Positions 8,583-16,300 of a stretch of DNA of 64,000 nucleotides are shown here, in pieces. The stretch is from Sedimenticola sp. (lineage in GTDB: Bacteria; Pseudomonadota; Gammaproteobacteria; Chromatiales; Chromatiaceae), in NCBI GenBank assembly GCA_027026755.1, contig JALVNE010000235.1, positions 30,721 to 94,720 on the forward strand, in the 5' to 3' direction. Position 1 is the first letter of the stretch, and each line of letters begins with the position of its first letter. The notes beneath the pieces are model-generated. The model did not search any database. It was not told the origin of the DNA and worked only from the letters and a program-made list of their open reading frames with translations. Position numbers and translations under genes: made by a program.

Positions 8583-8963
8583 CTATGGATGGCTGTCATC
8601 AATGTATTTGAGGTGGGAGCCACAATGCCGGCGGCAGTCGCTGGCACCAAATCCGGGTACGGGAATTTGGCCTGCCACCTGCTGGTTCCAGCGGCATTCC
8701 GGGATGGCTGATGTTTCCATCCGCAGAATTTCCACCTCGGGATGCGCCAGCAGGTAGTCGATATGCCAGCGCAGTTTTTTGCTGTCGGACAAATGCCGGG
8801 CAATTCGGGCCGCCAGGTTTCGCCGGGCGCTGCCGGTGTACACATAGTGCCCGGCAGGAAAATTGCAGCTTCCCAGCGCACCTGCCACAATCTGCACATT
8901 CTGGCGCACCTGGATGTGCAGCTGGTAGGAAACATGATCTTCTGGGTAGGAAGGCTTATTCAT
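8583..8963 (-). CDS. DUF123 / Uri-type GIY-YIG nuclease-like protein
   Basis: 126 residues. Visible motifs are GHYVYTGSARRNLAARIARHL, LRWHIDYLL, ECRWNQQ and GFGASDC-x3-HCGSHLKYI, matching the DUF123 (COG1833) branch of the GIY-YIG superfamily. The GIY equivalent is HYVYTGSA. Nuclease activity is expected for the fold but not proven for this branch. The ATG at 8963 overlaps the ATG of divergent mazG by two bases (CATG), so each gene's ribosome binding region lies inside the other's coding sequence. Earlier in-frame starts (8975, 8996) would overlap mazG more. Confidence 0.85.
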   Translation of the reverse strand: MNKPSYPEDHVSYQLHIQVRQNVQIVAGALGSCNFPAGHYVYTGSARRNLAARIARHLSDSKKLRWHIDYLLAHPEVEILRMETSAIPECRWNQQVAGQIPVPGFGASDCRRHCGSHLKYIDDSHP

Positions 8964-9759
8964 GGCGCACAACATCGACGAACTTCTGCATATCATGGCC
9001 CGCTTGCGGGATCCTCACAAGGGTTGTCCCTGGGATCTGAAGCAGGACTGGCACAGTATCGTCCCCTATACCATTGAGGAAGCCTACGAAGTGGCGGATG
9101 CCATCGAGCAGGGTGATTTCAACGAGCTGAAATCCGAGCTGGGTGATCTGCTGTTCCAGGTGGTCTTTTACGCCCGCCTGGGCGAGGAACAAGGGTATTT
9201 CGATTTTGCGGATATCGTGGATGCCATCTGCGAAAAAATGATCCGCCGTCATCCTCATGTGTTCGCCGATACACGGCACGAGGATGATGCCGCCCTCAAA
9301 GCGGCTTGGGAAGCGGAGAAACGTCGCGAACGCAATGAAAAGAACGCGGATTCCAGCGTACTCGATGGCGTGGCTTCTGCTCTGCCCGCTCTTGTTCGGG
9401 CAGACAAGCTGCAAAAGCGGGCGTCCCGGGTGGGGTTCGACTGGCCGGACGCCTTGGGCGCCATGGACAAGCTGCTGGAAGAGCTGGACGAAGTGAAACA
9501 GGCCGTGGAGGCCGCGGACCGGGAGGCCTTGCAGGACGAGCTGGGCGACCTGCTGTTTGCCGCGGTGAACATCGCCCGCCTGCTGGGAGTGGATGCCGAG
9601 CAAGCCCTGCGCCGGGGCAACAGGAATTTCGAGACGCGCTTCCGCGCCATGGAAAAGCTGCTGGAGGCCGAGGGCCACGAGGATTTGAGCATGCTGGAAC
9701 TGCAGCAGCTGGAAGATGCCTGGAAGCAGGTGAAAGCCGGGGAGGGAGCCAGTGACTGA
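8962..9759 (+). CDS. mazG: Nucleoside triphosphate pyrophosphohydrolase MazG
   Basis: 265 residues, full length. It hydrolyses (d)NTPs to NMP and pyrophosphate, acting as a house-cleaning enzyme and modulator of stress nucleotides. Two MazG repeats are visible: the N-terminal CPWD segment with EEAYEVADAIE and ELGDLLFQVVF, and the C-terminal EELDEVKQAVE and DELGDLLFAAVN. These acidic helices bind Mg2+. The start aligns with the E. coli N-terminus (xIDxLLxIMxRLRDP-x-x-GCPWD) and has an AGGAAGG site. It is followed by the overlapping Nudix gene. Confidence 0.95.
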   Translation: MAHNIDELLHIMARLRDPHKGCPWDLKQDWHSIVPYTIEEAYEVADAIEQGDFNELKSELGDLLFQVVFYARLGEEQGYFDFADIVDAICEKMIRRHPHVFADTRHEDDAALKAAWEAEKRRERNEKNADSSVLDGVASALPALVRADKLQKRASRVGFDWPDALGAMDKLLEELDEVKQAVEAADREALQDELGDLLFAAVNIARLLGVDAEQALRRGNRNFETRFRAMEKLLEAEGHEDLSMLELQQLEDAWKQVKAGEGASD

Positions 9760-10636
9760 TACCGGCTACCTGCGGCATGTCGCCGCCTGCAATCCCCCGG
9801 TAACCGAGCGGTTCGTTCCCTGGCGTATTCATGGGCAGGTGGTAGGATGGTTGCGCCCCTGGCTGGTTGAAAAACTGGTGGACAGGCCCGATGTGTTCGA
9901 GGTCCGGGACCATGCCGTGCATCTGCGCCGGGAGTTCAGGGATTTTTCCGCCCGCAGCGAGGCCCTGGATGAGGTGGTCGCCTGGTTGGCCCGGCAGGCG
10001 CTGATCACGCCGCCCATGGGGGAACTCTACCCGGTGACCCCGGCCGGCCGGGAAGCGGCCCTGTGCGTCATGGACAGGGCGGCTGCAGCCTACTTTGGCG
10101 TGCGGGCCTTCGGTCAGCATCTCAATGGCTATGTGCGTCGTGACGATGGCATCCATATGTGGCTGGGGCGCCGCGCCAGGGACCGTCTGATCTTTCCCGG
10201 GCGCCTGGACAACATGGTGGCGGGTGGGCTTCCCTGGGGCGTGAGTCTGAAAGAGAACCTGCGCAAGGAATGTGCCGAAGAAGCGGGTTTGTCCGCGGAA
10301 CTGGCCGACCGGGCCGTCCCTGTCGGCCTGGTGAGTTATAATCGGGTGGCAGAGCGCGGCTACCGGCCGGATGTGCTTTATTGCTATGACCTGGAACTTT
10401 CACCGGACTTCAGGCCTCGAAACACCGACGGCGAGGTCGAATCCTTCAGCCTGCTGCCCCTGCAGGAGGTTGCCCGCCTGGTGAGGGAAACCGACGAATT
10501 CAAGTTGAATTGTAACCTGGTGATCATCGATTTTCTGCTGCGGCATGGCTATCTGGATCCGCAGCATGAAGAATACCTGGACTTGGCCATGGGCCTGCGG
10601 CGCCCCCTGGGGGCCGGTCTTTCGGTCCGGGAATAG
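9752..10636 (+). CDS. Nudix hydrolase with N-terminal DUF4743 domain
   Basis: 294 residues. The N-terminal ~120 residues resemble DUF4743, the domain fused to Nudix in the plant and yeast Tnr3/YJR142W-type proteins. The Nudix box is GGLPWGVSLKENLRKECAEEAG, fitting G-x5-E-x7-REUXEEXGU with a K-E pair in place of RE. Relatives hydrolyse damaged thiamine diphosphate forms; this specificity is inference. It starts at GTG 9752 with a GGGAGGGAG site and overlaps the mazG end by 8 bp, so the two are co-translated sanitation enzymes. Confidence 0.88.
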   Translation: MTDTGYLRHVAACNPPVTERFVPWRIHGQVVGWLRPWLVEKLVDRPDVFEVRDHAVHLRREFRDFSARSEALDEVVAWLARQALITPPMGELYPVTPAGREAALCVMDRAAAAYFGVRAFGQHLNGYVRRDDGIHMWLGRRARDRLIFPGRLDNMVAGGLPWGVSLKENLRKECAEEAGLSAELADRAVPVGLVSYNRVAERGYRPDVLYCYDLELSPDFRPRNTDGEVESFSLLPLQEVARLVRETDEFKLNCNLVIIDFLLRHGYLDPQHEEYLDLAMGLRRPLGAGLSVRE

Positions 10637-10653
10637 ATACTGGCATGTTGGAG

Positions 10654-10848
10654 CTGGTGATCGTCCCCGGCAAGGATGGTCACCAGCCCGCGAATGAGGA
10701 TGTCGTAAAAGCCCTTCCCTGGGCTTTCACGACTCGGAATCGGAAAAATGCGATTTTCCGATTCCTCCATTTTCAATGGCTTACAGTCATCGAAAATGGC
10801 GATGCACCCCTGCATCGCGGAGGCTGTCGCCTTTTGCGACACCCTCCG
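10654..10848 (+). repeat. Cluster of six consecutive hairpins
   Basis: Six non-overlapping inverted repeats fill the gap between the Nudix gene and prc. They are CTGGTGA/TCACCAG (10654-10686); GTCGTAAAAGCCC/GGGCTTTCACGAC (10702-10733); GGAATCGGAAAA/TTTTCCGATTCC (10736-10765); CCATTTTC/GAAAATGG (10767-10799); CGATGCA/TGCATCG (10800-10817); and CGGAGGCTGTCGC/GCGACACCCTCCG with one mismatch (10818-10848). The second belongs to the AGGATG hairpin family. No long T-run follows any of them. Confidence 0.8.
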
Positions 10849-10881
10849 AATGACTTTGGGAATAGAGAAACGGAAACATAG

Positions 10882-12966
10882 ATGAAGAAATTACTGACTC
10901 TCGGAATCAATGCGCTCTGCCTGCTGCTGGTCAGCACCGCGGCCTTTGCCGTGGCCAAGGAAGTTTCGCCGGAATCCCTGGTTCCCAACGATACCCAGCG
11001 ACAGACTGCCCTGATCGTGAACCGGGTACTGGAGCGCTATCACTATCGCAAGGTGCACCTGGATGATGCGCTCTCCGAGGCCATTCTGAAGCGCTATCTG
11101 GAGTCCCTGGATCCCAACAAGAGTTTCTTTACCCAGGAAGACATCGACAGTTTCTCCAAATACCGGCACGAATTGGACGATGCCATTGCTTCGGGGCGCC
11201 TGGAGCCGGCGTTCGAGATCTACCGCCGCTTCCGTCAGCGGGTCGATGAGCGCGTGGATCTGGCCCTGAGGTTGTTGCAGGAGAACAAATTCGATTTCAC
11301 CCGCAAGGAGAACTATCGTTTCGACCGCGAAGACGCGCCCTGGGCGAAGAACGAGGCGGAGATTCGCGATCAGTGGCGCAAGCGGGTGAAGAACGACATC
11401 CTGGGCCTGCGTCTGGCGGGAAAGGACGAGAAGAAGATTCGCGAAACCCTGGAAAAGCGCTATCAGACCATGCGCCGGCGGGTGCATCAGCTGGACGCGG
11501 ACAATGTGTTCCAGACCTTCATCAACGCCTACACCCTGAGCATAGAGCCGCATACCGGCTATATGTCGCCGGAGCGCTCCGAGAACTTCGATATCTCCAT
11601 GCGCCTGTCCCTGCAGGGCATAGGCGCGGTGCTGCGCAGCGATGACGAGTACACGGTGATCCAGAAGGTCGTACCCGGTGGGCCGGCGGACAAGAGTGGT
11701 CAGCTGCATGCCGGCGACAAGATCGTCGGCGTGGCCCAGGGCGAGGACGGCGAGATGGAGGACATCATCGGCTGGCCTCTGCAGGACGTGGTGGAAAAGA
11801 TCCGGGGCAAGAAGGACACCATCGTGCGTCTGAACGTGCTGCCAAGGTCGGGGGGCGCGAATGCGCCGGTGAAGACCGTGGCCATCAAGCGGGACAAGAT
11901 CAAGCTGGAAGACCAGGCGGCCAAGTCCAGCATCATCGAGGTGGATGGCATGCGTTTTGGCGTCATCGACGTACCGGCTTTCTACCGGGATTTCCGGGGG
12001 CAGGCGGCAGGAGAGAAGAATTTCCGCAGCACCACCAGGGATGTGCGCAAGCTCATTGCCGGGCTCAAGGCGGAAAAAGTGGATGGCATCATCGTGGATC
12101 TGCGCAACAACGGCGGTGGTTCCCTCACCGAGGCCACCGAGCTGACCGGTCTGTTCATTCCCCATGGCCCGGTGGTGCAGGTCAAGGACAGTCAGGGGCA
12201 TATCGACGTGGAGCGTGACAGTGATCCCCATGAGGCTTATACCGGTCCCCTGGCGGTACTGGTGAACCGCAACAGCGCTTCCGCGTCCGAGATCTTCGCT
12301 GCCGCCATCCAGGACTATGGCCGGGGCCTGATCGTCGGCGAGCCCACCTTTGGCAAGGGAACCGTGCAGAGCCTGGTGGACCTGGGGCAATTTTCCCCTC
12401 ACAAGCAGGATCTGGGACGGCTGCGTCTCACCATTGCCCAGTTCTTCCGCGTGCGGGGGGGCAGCACCCAGCACAAGGGTGTGGTTCCCGATGTCGTCTT
12501 TCCCACGGCCAAAGGTTCCGGCAAGCATGGTGAACGTTCCCTGGACAATGCCCTTCCCTGGGCCAGCATCCAGGCGGCGGAGTACCGTGCGGTGAACCAG
12601 GTGCCGCAAACGCCCATGTTGCAGCGCAAGCATGAAAGACGCGTAGCCAGGGATTCCGGTTTCAATTTCTTGGTGGAGCAGAACCAGGAATTCAACGACA
12701 TGGAGGCGCGCAAGGAAGTCTCCCTGGTGGAATCCGAACGCAGGAAGGAATGGGATGAAAGGGAAAAGCGCGCCCTGGAACGGCACAACAGGCTGCGGGC
12801 CCTGCGTGGCCTGCCGGCGCTGAACAAGCTGGATGATGATGAGGACGAGTTCGAGGAGAAGGAAGACGATCCAGAGGGTATCAACCGCATCATGCAGGAA
12901 GAGGCCGCGCACATCCTGGCAGACTTCATCCGCCAGCAGCGTCCTGTCACCGCCCAGGCCGAATAA
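10882..12966 (+). CDS. prc: Tail-specific protease Prc (C-terminal processing peptidase)
   Basis: 694-residue periplasmic S41 serine protease that processes the C-termini of envelope proteins and degrades tagged or misfolded ones. It has a signal peptide (cleavage near AAFA-VAKE), an N-terminal helical domain, a PDZ domain (~240-335) and the S41 catalytic core. The catalytic dyad is Ser467 in NRNSASASEIF and Lys492 in GEPTFGKGTVQ, spaced 25 apart as in E. coli Prc. A C-terminal DUF3340-type region with long charged helices follows. It starts at ATG 10882 after a run of six hairpins. gshA follows 9 bp later. Confidence 0.95.
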   Translation: MKKLLTLGINALCLLLVSTAAFAVAKEVSPESLVPNDTQRQTALIVNRVLERYHYRKVHLDDALSEAILKRYLESLDPNKSFFTQEDIDSFSKYRHELDDAIASGRLEPAFEIYRRFRQRVDERVDLALRLLQENKFDFTRKENYRFDREDAPWAKNEAEIRDQWRKRVKNDILGLRLAGKDEKKIRETLEKRYQTMRRRVHQLDADNVFQTFINAYTLSIEPHTGYMSPERSENFDISMRLSLQGIGAVLRSDDEYTVIQKVVPGGPADKSGQLHAGDKIVGVAQGEDGEMEDIIGWPLQDVVEKIRGKKDTIVRLNVLPRSGGANAPVKTVAIKRDKIKLEDQAAKSSIIEVDGMRFGVIDVPAFYRDFRGQAAGEKNFRSTTRDVRKLIAGLKAEKVDGIIVDLRNNGGGSLTEATELTGLFIPHGPVVQVKDSQGHIDVERDSDPHEAYTGPLAVLVNRNSASASEIFAAAIQDYGRGLIVGEPTFGKGTVQSLVDLGQFSPHKQDLGRLRLTIAQFFRVRGGSTQHKGVVPDVVFPTAKGSGKHGERSLDNALPWASIQAAEYRAVNQVPQTPMLQRKHERRVARDSGFNFLVEQNQEFNDMEARKEVSLVESERRKEWDEREKRALERHNRLRALRGLPALNKLDDDEDEFEEKEDDPEGINRIMQEEAAHILADFIRQQRPVTAQAE

Positions 12967-12975
12967 GCAACGGCC

Positions 12976-14562
12976 ATGCCGACCGGTTTGCCCCTGGTCA
13001 CCGGCCTGCTCCAGCGCCTGCGCCGGGAAGGGGACCCGTCCCTGCTGGCGCGGGGGCGTTTCGGCCTGGAAAAGGAAAGCCTGCGGGTGGCGGAGAGCGG
13101 CGGCATCGCCCAGACGCCCCATCCTGCATCCCTGGGGTCGGCCCTGACCCATCCCCGCATCACCACGGACTATTCAGAGGCGCTGCTGGAGCTGGTCACG
13201 CCTCCCTTCAGGGATTTCACCGAGGCGCTGGATTGCCTGGAGGAACTGCACCTGTATGTGCGCGCCAGGCTGGACGAGGAGTTTCTCTGGGCCACCAGCA
13301 TGCCCTGCATCCTGGCGGGGGAGGACAGCATTCCCATAGCCCGCTACGGCGGTTCCAATCCGGGGCTGATGAAATATGTCTACCGGGTGGGCCTGGGCTA
13401 CCGTTACGGCCGCACCATGCAGGTCATCGCGGGCGTGCACTACAATTTTTCCCTGGACGAAGCCTTCTGGCCCATGTACCAGGCCCTGCTGGGTGACAGG
13501 GGCAGCCTGCGGGATTTTCGTGACCGTCATTACATGGGCATGGTGCGCAACCTGCAGCGCTATGGCTGGCTGATTCCCTATCTGTTCGGCGCCTCGCCTT
13601 CTGTGTGCAGTTCCTTCTTCACGGACAAGGAGCCGGATCTGCTGGTCTTCGACGACCATACCTATTACGAGCCCTACGCCACTTCCTTGCGCATGGGAGA
13701 CATCGGCTACCAGAACCGCAAGGAAGAAGGCATGGGTATCAAGGCCGAATACGACGATCTGGACAGCTATGTGCGCAGCCTGGCACGAGCCACCCAGACG
13801 CCCTGCCCGGTGTGGGAGAGCATTGGTGTGAAGGTGGATGGCGAATACCGTCAGCTCAACGCCAACCAGTTGCAGATCGAAAACGAGTACTACAGCTCGG
13901 TGCGCCCAAAGCAGATCTGTGGTGACATGGAAACGCCGGCCAGGGCGCTCAAGGAGCGGGGTATCGCCTATGTGGAGCTGCGTTCGCTGGATGTGAATGC
14001 CTATCATCCCCTGGGCGTGGACGAAGCCCAGCTGCGCTTCCTCCATCTGTTCATGCTCTACTGCCTGCTGCGGGAAAGCCCGGTCATCAGCGGCACCGAG
14101 CGCAAGGAGATCGACCGCAACCTCATCTGGGTGGCCCACCAGGGCAGGGATCCCCTGCTCAAGCTGCAGCGTGGTGACCGGGCGGTGCTGTTCCGTGACT
14201 GGGCTCGGGAGCTGTTGCAGGCCATGGAGCCCCTGGCGGAACTGCTGGCAGGGCAGGGTGATGACGGTGCTTACACCCGATCCCTGCAGGAACAGCAGCG
14301 CAAGCTGGAGGACGCCTCTCTCACCCCTTCAGGACGCATGCTGGACGAAATGCGGGCGAACGGAGAGGGCTTCTACCAGTTCGCCCGGCGCCTGTCACAG
14401 GAGCAATGGCGCTATTTCTCCCGGAGGAAACCGGACCCCGGCTTCATGGAGAAGCTGGATCGCATGGCGGCACGATCCCTGGCGGAACAGCAAGCCCTGG
14501 AACAGGCCTCCGGCGAGGATTTCGACACCTATCTGGCTCGGTATTTTGCCGGGCAGATATGA
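12976..14562 (+). CDS. gshA: Glutamate-cysteine ligase
   Basis: 528 residues, E. coli GshA type. It catalyses the ATP-dependent joining of glutamate and cysteine, the first step of glutathione synthesis. Family hallmarks are RGRFGLEKESLRV near residue 30, the TDYSEALLELVTPP metal/ATP site, MQVIAGVHYNFS, and the YVELRSLDVNAYHPLG motif around 340. gshB is not in the window. It is probably co-transcribed with prc and ends just before a nested REP/inverted-repeat element that separates it from a convergent SDR gene. Confidence 0.95.
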   Translation: MPTGLPLVTGLLQRLRREGDPSLLARGRFGLEKESLRVAESGGIAQTPHPASLGSALTHPRITTDYSEALLELVTPPFRDFTEALDCLEELHLYVRARLDEEFLWATSMPCILAGEDSIPIARYGGSNPGLMKYVYRVGLGYRYGRTMQVIAGVHYNFSLDEAFWPMYQALLGDRGSLRDFRDRHYMGMVRNLQRYGWLIPYLFGASPSVCSSFFTDKEPDLLVFDDHTYYEPYATSLRMGDIGYQNRKEEGMGIKAEYDDLDSYVRSLARATQTPCPVWESIGVKVDGEYRQLNANQLQIENEYYSSVRPKQICGDMETPARALKERGIAYVELRSLDVNAYHPLGVDEAQLRFLHLFMLYCLLRESPVISGTERKEIDRNLIWVAHQGRDPLLKLQRGDRAVLFRDWARELLQAMEPLAELLAGQGDDGAYTRSLQEQQRKLEDASLTPSGRMLDEMRANGEGFYQFARRLSQEQWRYFSRRKPDPGFMEKLDRMAARSLAEQQALEQASGEDFDTYLARYFAGQI

Positions 14563-14584
14563 GTAGGTCGGGCTTCAGCCCGAC
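14563..14584. repeat. REP-like palindrome
   Basis: GTAGGTCGGGCTTCAGCCCGAC, starting on the base after the gshA stop. It is paired with a reversed copy at 14640-14661. Confidence 0.7.
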
Positions 14585-14593
14585 AATTGGCCT

Positions 14594-14685
14594 GGGGTCG
14601 GAGTCGAATCAGCCGCAGCCCGACAATCCACCGTTGTGTGTCGGACTGAAGTCCGACCTACAGCATCCCGATTCGACTCCGACCC
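14594..14685. mobile_element. ~92-bp element bounded by GGGTCGGAGTCGAAT inverted repeats
   Basis: Arms at 14594-14609 and 14671-14685 are perfect inverted repeats over 15 bp. A REP-like palindrome is nested inside (14640-14661). A similar element at 41187-41287 has the A/T version of the same arms. I recall similar GGGGTCxGAGTCAAAT boundaries beside REP-associated (Y1) transposase genes in Gammaproteobacteria. No transposase gene is present here, so this would be a non-autonomous copy. Confidence 0.6.
14640..14661. repeat. REP-like palindrome, inverted copy
   Basis: GTCGGACTGAAGTCCGACCTAC, the reverse-complement orientation of the family seen at 14563. It lies inside the inverted-repeat-bounded element. 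Confidence 0.65.
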
Positions 14686-14693
14686 TTCCACAC

Positions 14694-15548
14694 TCAGTGT
14701 TTCCCTCCTCCGGAAACCCATCGCATCAGCCTGTCCTGCATGCGGCTGGACAGTATCCGCTTGAGATTACCGAACAGGTAGGTGGGAAAGGTCACGTAAT
14801 AGCGCGGTCTGGGATGCCGGCTTTCCAGGGCGTGAATGACTTTGTCGAGTACGGCTTCCGGCCCTAAAGTGAAAGGTGCCGCGTCGCCTTCCTTCTTCAG
14901 TCTTTCGATCATTCCCAGGTAGCGCTCCCTGTGGGGGCTGTTTTCCATGTCGATGTTCTCCAGGAAACGGGCGTAGGCGTTTTCCCGGAAACGGCTGCGA
15001 ATGGGGCCGGGTTCGATGAGTGATACATGGATACCGGTGCCATGCAGCTCCAGGCGCAGGGTATCGGTGAGGCCTTCCAGGGCAAACTTGGAGCAGTTGT
15101 AGGCGCCGCGATAGGGCATGGCGGCAAAGCCCAGCACCGAGCTGTTCTGGATGATGCGTCCTTGGCCCTGCTCCCGCATGACCGGGATGACACGGCGGGT
15201 GAGATCATGCCAGCCCAGCAGATTGGTTTCCAGCTGGGCGCGCAGGGTCTGCCTGTCCAGGTCCTCGACGGCGCCGGGCTGGCCGTAGGCGCCGTTGTTG
15301 AACAGGCCATAAAGCCTTCCGCCGCTGCGTTCCAGCACCTGTTCCGCCGCAGATGCGATACTGGTCTCGTCGTCCAGATCCAGCACCAGGCTTTCCAACC
15401 CCTCCGCCTGCAGGCGGGCCACGTCTTCTTCTTTCCTGGCCGTGGCGAACACTTGGTAACCCCGCTCCTTCAGGCCATGGGCTACGTGATGGCCTATGCC
15501 GCTGGAACAGCCGGTGATGAGTACGCTGCGCAGGGAGGTTTCTGTCAT
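14694..15548 (-). CDS. SDR-family oxidoreductase
   Basis: 284 residues, classical short-chain dehydrogenase. It has a cofactor glycine motif TGCSSGIG (13-20), a NNGAYG variant of the NNAG motif, and catalytic Ser in QNSSVLG with YNCSK as the Y-x3-K pair. An Arg following the second strand (TARKEE) favours NADP(H). The C-terminal hydrophobic/basic tail (YLFGNLKRILSSRMQDRLMRW) is typical of membrane-associated retinol-dehydrogenase-like SDRs. Substrate unknown. It is convergent with gshA and transcribed alone. Confidence 0.9.
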   Translation of the reverse strand: MTETSLRSVLITGCSSGIGHHVAHGLKERGYQVFATARKEEDVARLQAEGLESLVLDLDDETSIASAAEQVLERSGGRLYGLFNNGAYGQPGAVEDLDRQTLRAQLETNLLGWHDLTRRVIPVMREQGQGRIIQNSSVLGFAAMPYRGAYNCSKFALEGLTDTLRLELHGTGIHVSLIEPGPIRSRFRENAYARFLENIDMENSPHRERYLGMIERLKKEGDAAPFTLGPEAVLDKVIHALESRHPRPRYYVTFPTYLFGNLKRILSSRMQDRLMRWVSGGGKH

Positions 15549-15626
15549 GGGTTGGCTGTTCCGTGAGGGTCGAATGGTCTATATTCTACATAGTGAATCC
15601 GTGTTTGTGCCCAGGGAGAGCAGAAG

Positions 15627-15905
15627 ATGGTAATGAAGAAACCGAGCCGCGAGGAAATGGAACAGGCCATACATCTGGCCGAGGCCATGCGTGAGAAAGG
15701 CAAGGACCAGTACAAGCTGGGCTACGTGTTGCTCTACCTGGAGGAGCGCAACAGGATTCTAGAAGACCTGCGCAAGAAAGCCGAATACTATGTGCGTTTC
15801 GGCATGGGGGAGCAGGAATTGCGCAACCTGCGCGTGGCCCTGGAAAAGCTCCACGAAATGGACGTGGAGGATGCGGATGATTCCTCCTTTTTTGCCAGGG
15901 AGTGA
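15627..15905 (+). CDS. Small conserved-looking helical protein
   Basis: 92 residues, highly charged, predicted entirely helical (KPSREEMEQAIHLAEAMREKG, YVLLYLEERNRILEDLRKKAEYY), with an acidic C-terminus. There is no signal peptide or membrane segment. It has a plausible GGGAGAG ribosome binding site and two in-frame ATGs (15627, 15633). Codon usage resembles neighbouring genes, so I regard it as real. It is divergent from the SDR gene. I do not recognise a function. Confidence 0.65.
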   Translation: MVMKKPSREEMEQAIHLAEAMREKGKDQYKLGYVLLYLEERNRILEDLRKKAEYYVRFGMGEQELRNLRVALEKLHEMDVEDADDSSFFARE

Positions 15906-16028
15906 CCGCTGTGGCGCCAACGGCTTGTCAAAGGCCGGCGCCTGCATGGTGGTGCGAGGATGCGGGAAGCCGCGGTCATTTCGATTGTTTGGGCAGGAAT
16001 GTTTTGAAACATTCCGCCAGACTAAGAC

Positions 16029-16054
16029 AGGATGTTGAAAAAGTTCCTTAATGA
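16029..16054. repeat. AGGATG-family hairpin repeat
   Basis: AGGATGTTGAAAAAGTTC followed by GAACTTT; the AAAGTTC/GAACTTT arms form a 7-bp stem. It shares the AGGATGYYGWAAAA core with copies at 10696, 19700, 23261 and 55415. Confidence 0.5.
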
Positions 16055-16238
16055 ACTTTATTTAACCGTGAAAGTGGCAAGCCTAGTTTAATAAATCCAT
16101 AATTATCAATGGCTTGTGTCTATCAATAGTGGTGGCAGATCCTTGTGCCACACGGGCTTGTGTTTTCCCTCCATGGCGGGCAGCGGGGCTTGGATCCACC
16201 GCGTGGGTCCAACGCGAATCCAAGGGATCAATAAATGT

Positions 16239-16272
16239 GCTATACATAGCATGCAAGCTATGTCCGGCTTGC
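16239..16272 (+). promoter_or_regulatory. Leader with mutually exclusive hairpins
   Basis: Three overlapping inverted repeats: GCTAT-AC-ATAGC (16239-16250), CATAGC-N6-GCTATG (16245-16262) and GCAAGC-N8-GCTTGC (16253-16272). The second and third share GCTATG/GCAAGC bases and cannot form together. They lie about 30-60 bp before the SLH-domain gene. Overlapping operator or alternative RNA folds are both possible. Confidence 0.35.
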
Positions 16273-16300
16273 AATAAAGCAAAATAAGAGGATCATAATC

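Larger units (their letters stand above)
15906..16300. other. 395-bp AT-richer intergenic region with hairpins
   Basis: No credible gene. It holds an AGGATG-family hairpin at 16029-16054. It also holds a near-perfect 10-bp stem at 16190-16212 (TTGGATCCAC/GTGGGTCCAA around CGC) and overlapping inverted repeats at 16239-16272 just upstream of the next gene. Base composition is noticeably lower in GC than most of the window. Confidence 0.6.

Noticed and set aside
10891..13152. 753-residue open frame on the minus strand across prc and gshA
   Set aside because: Exact antisense of two well-supported genes; low-complexity His/Gln/Gly-rich composition typical of GC-rich shadow frames, no ribosome binding site.
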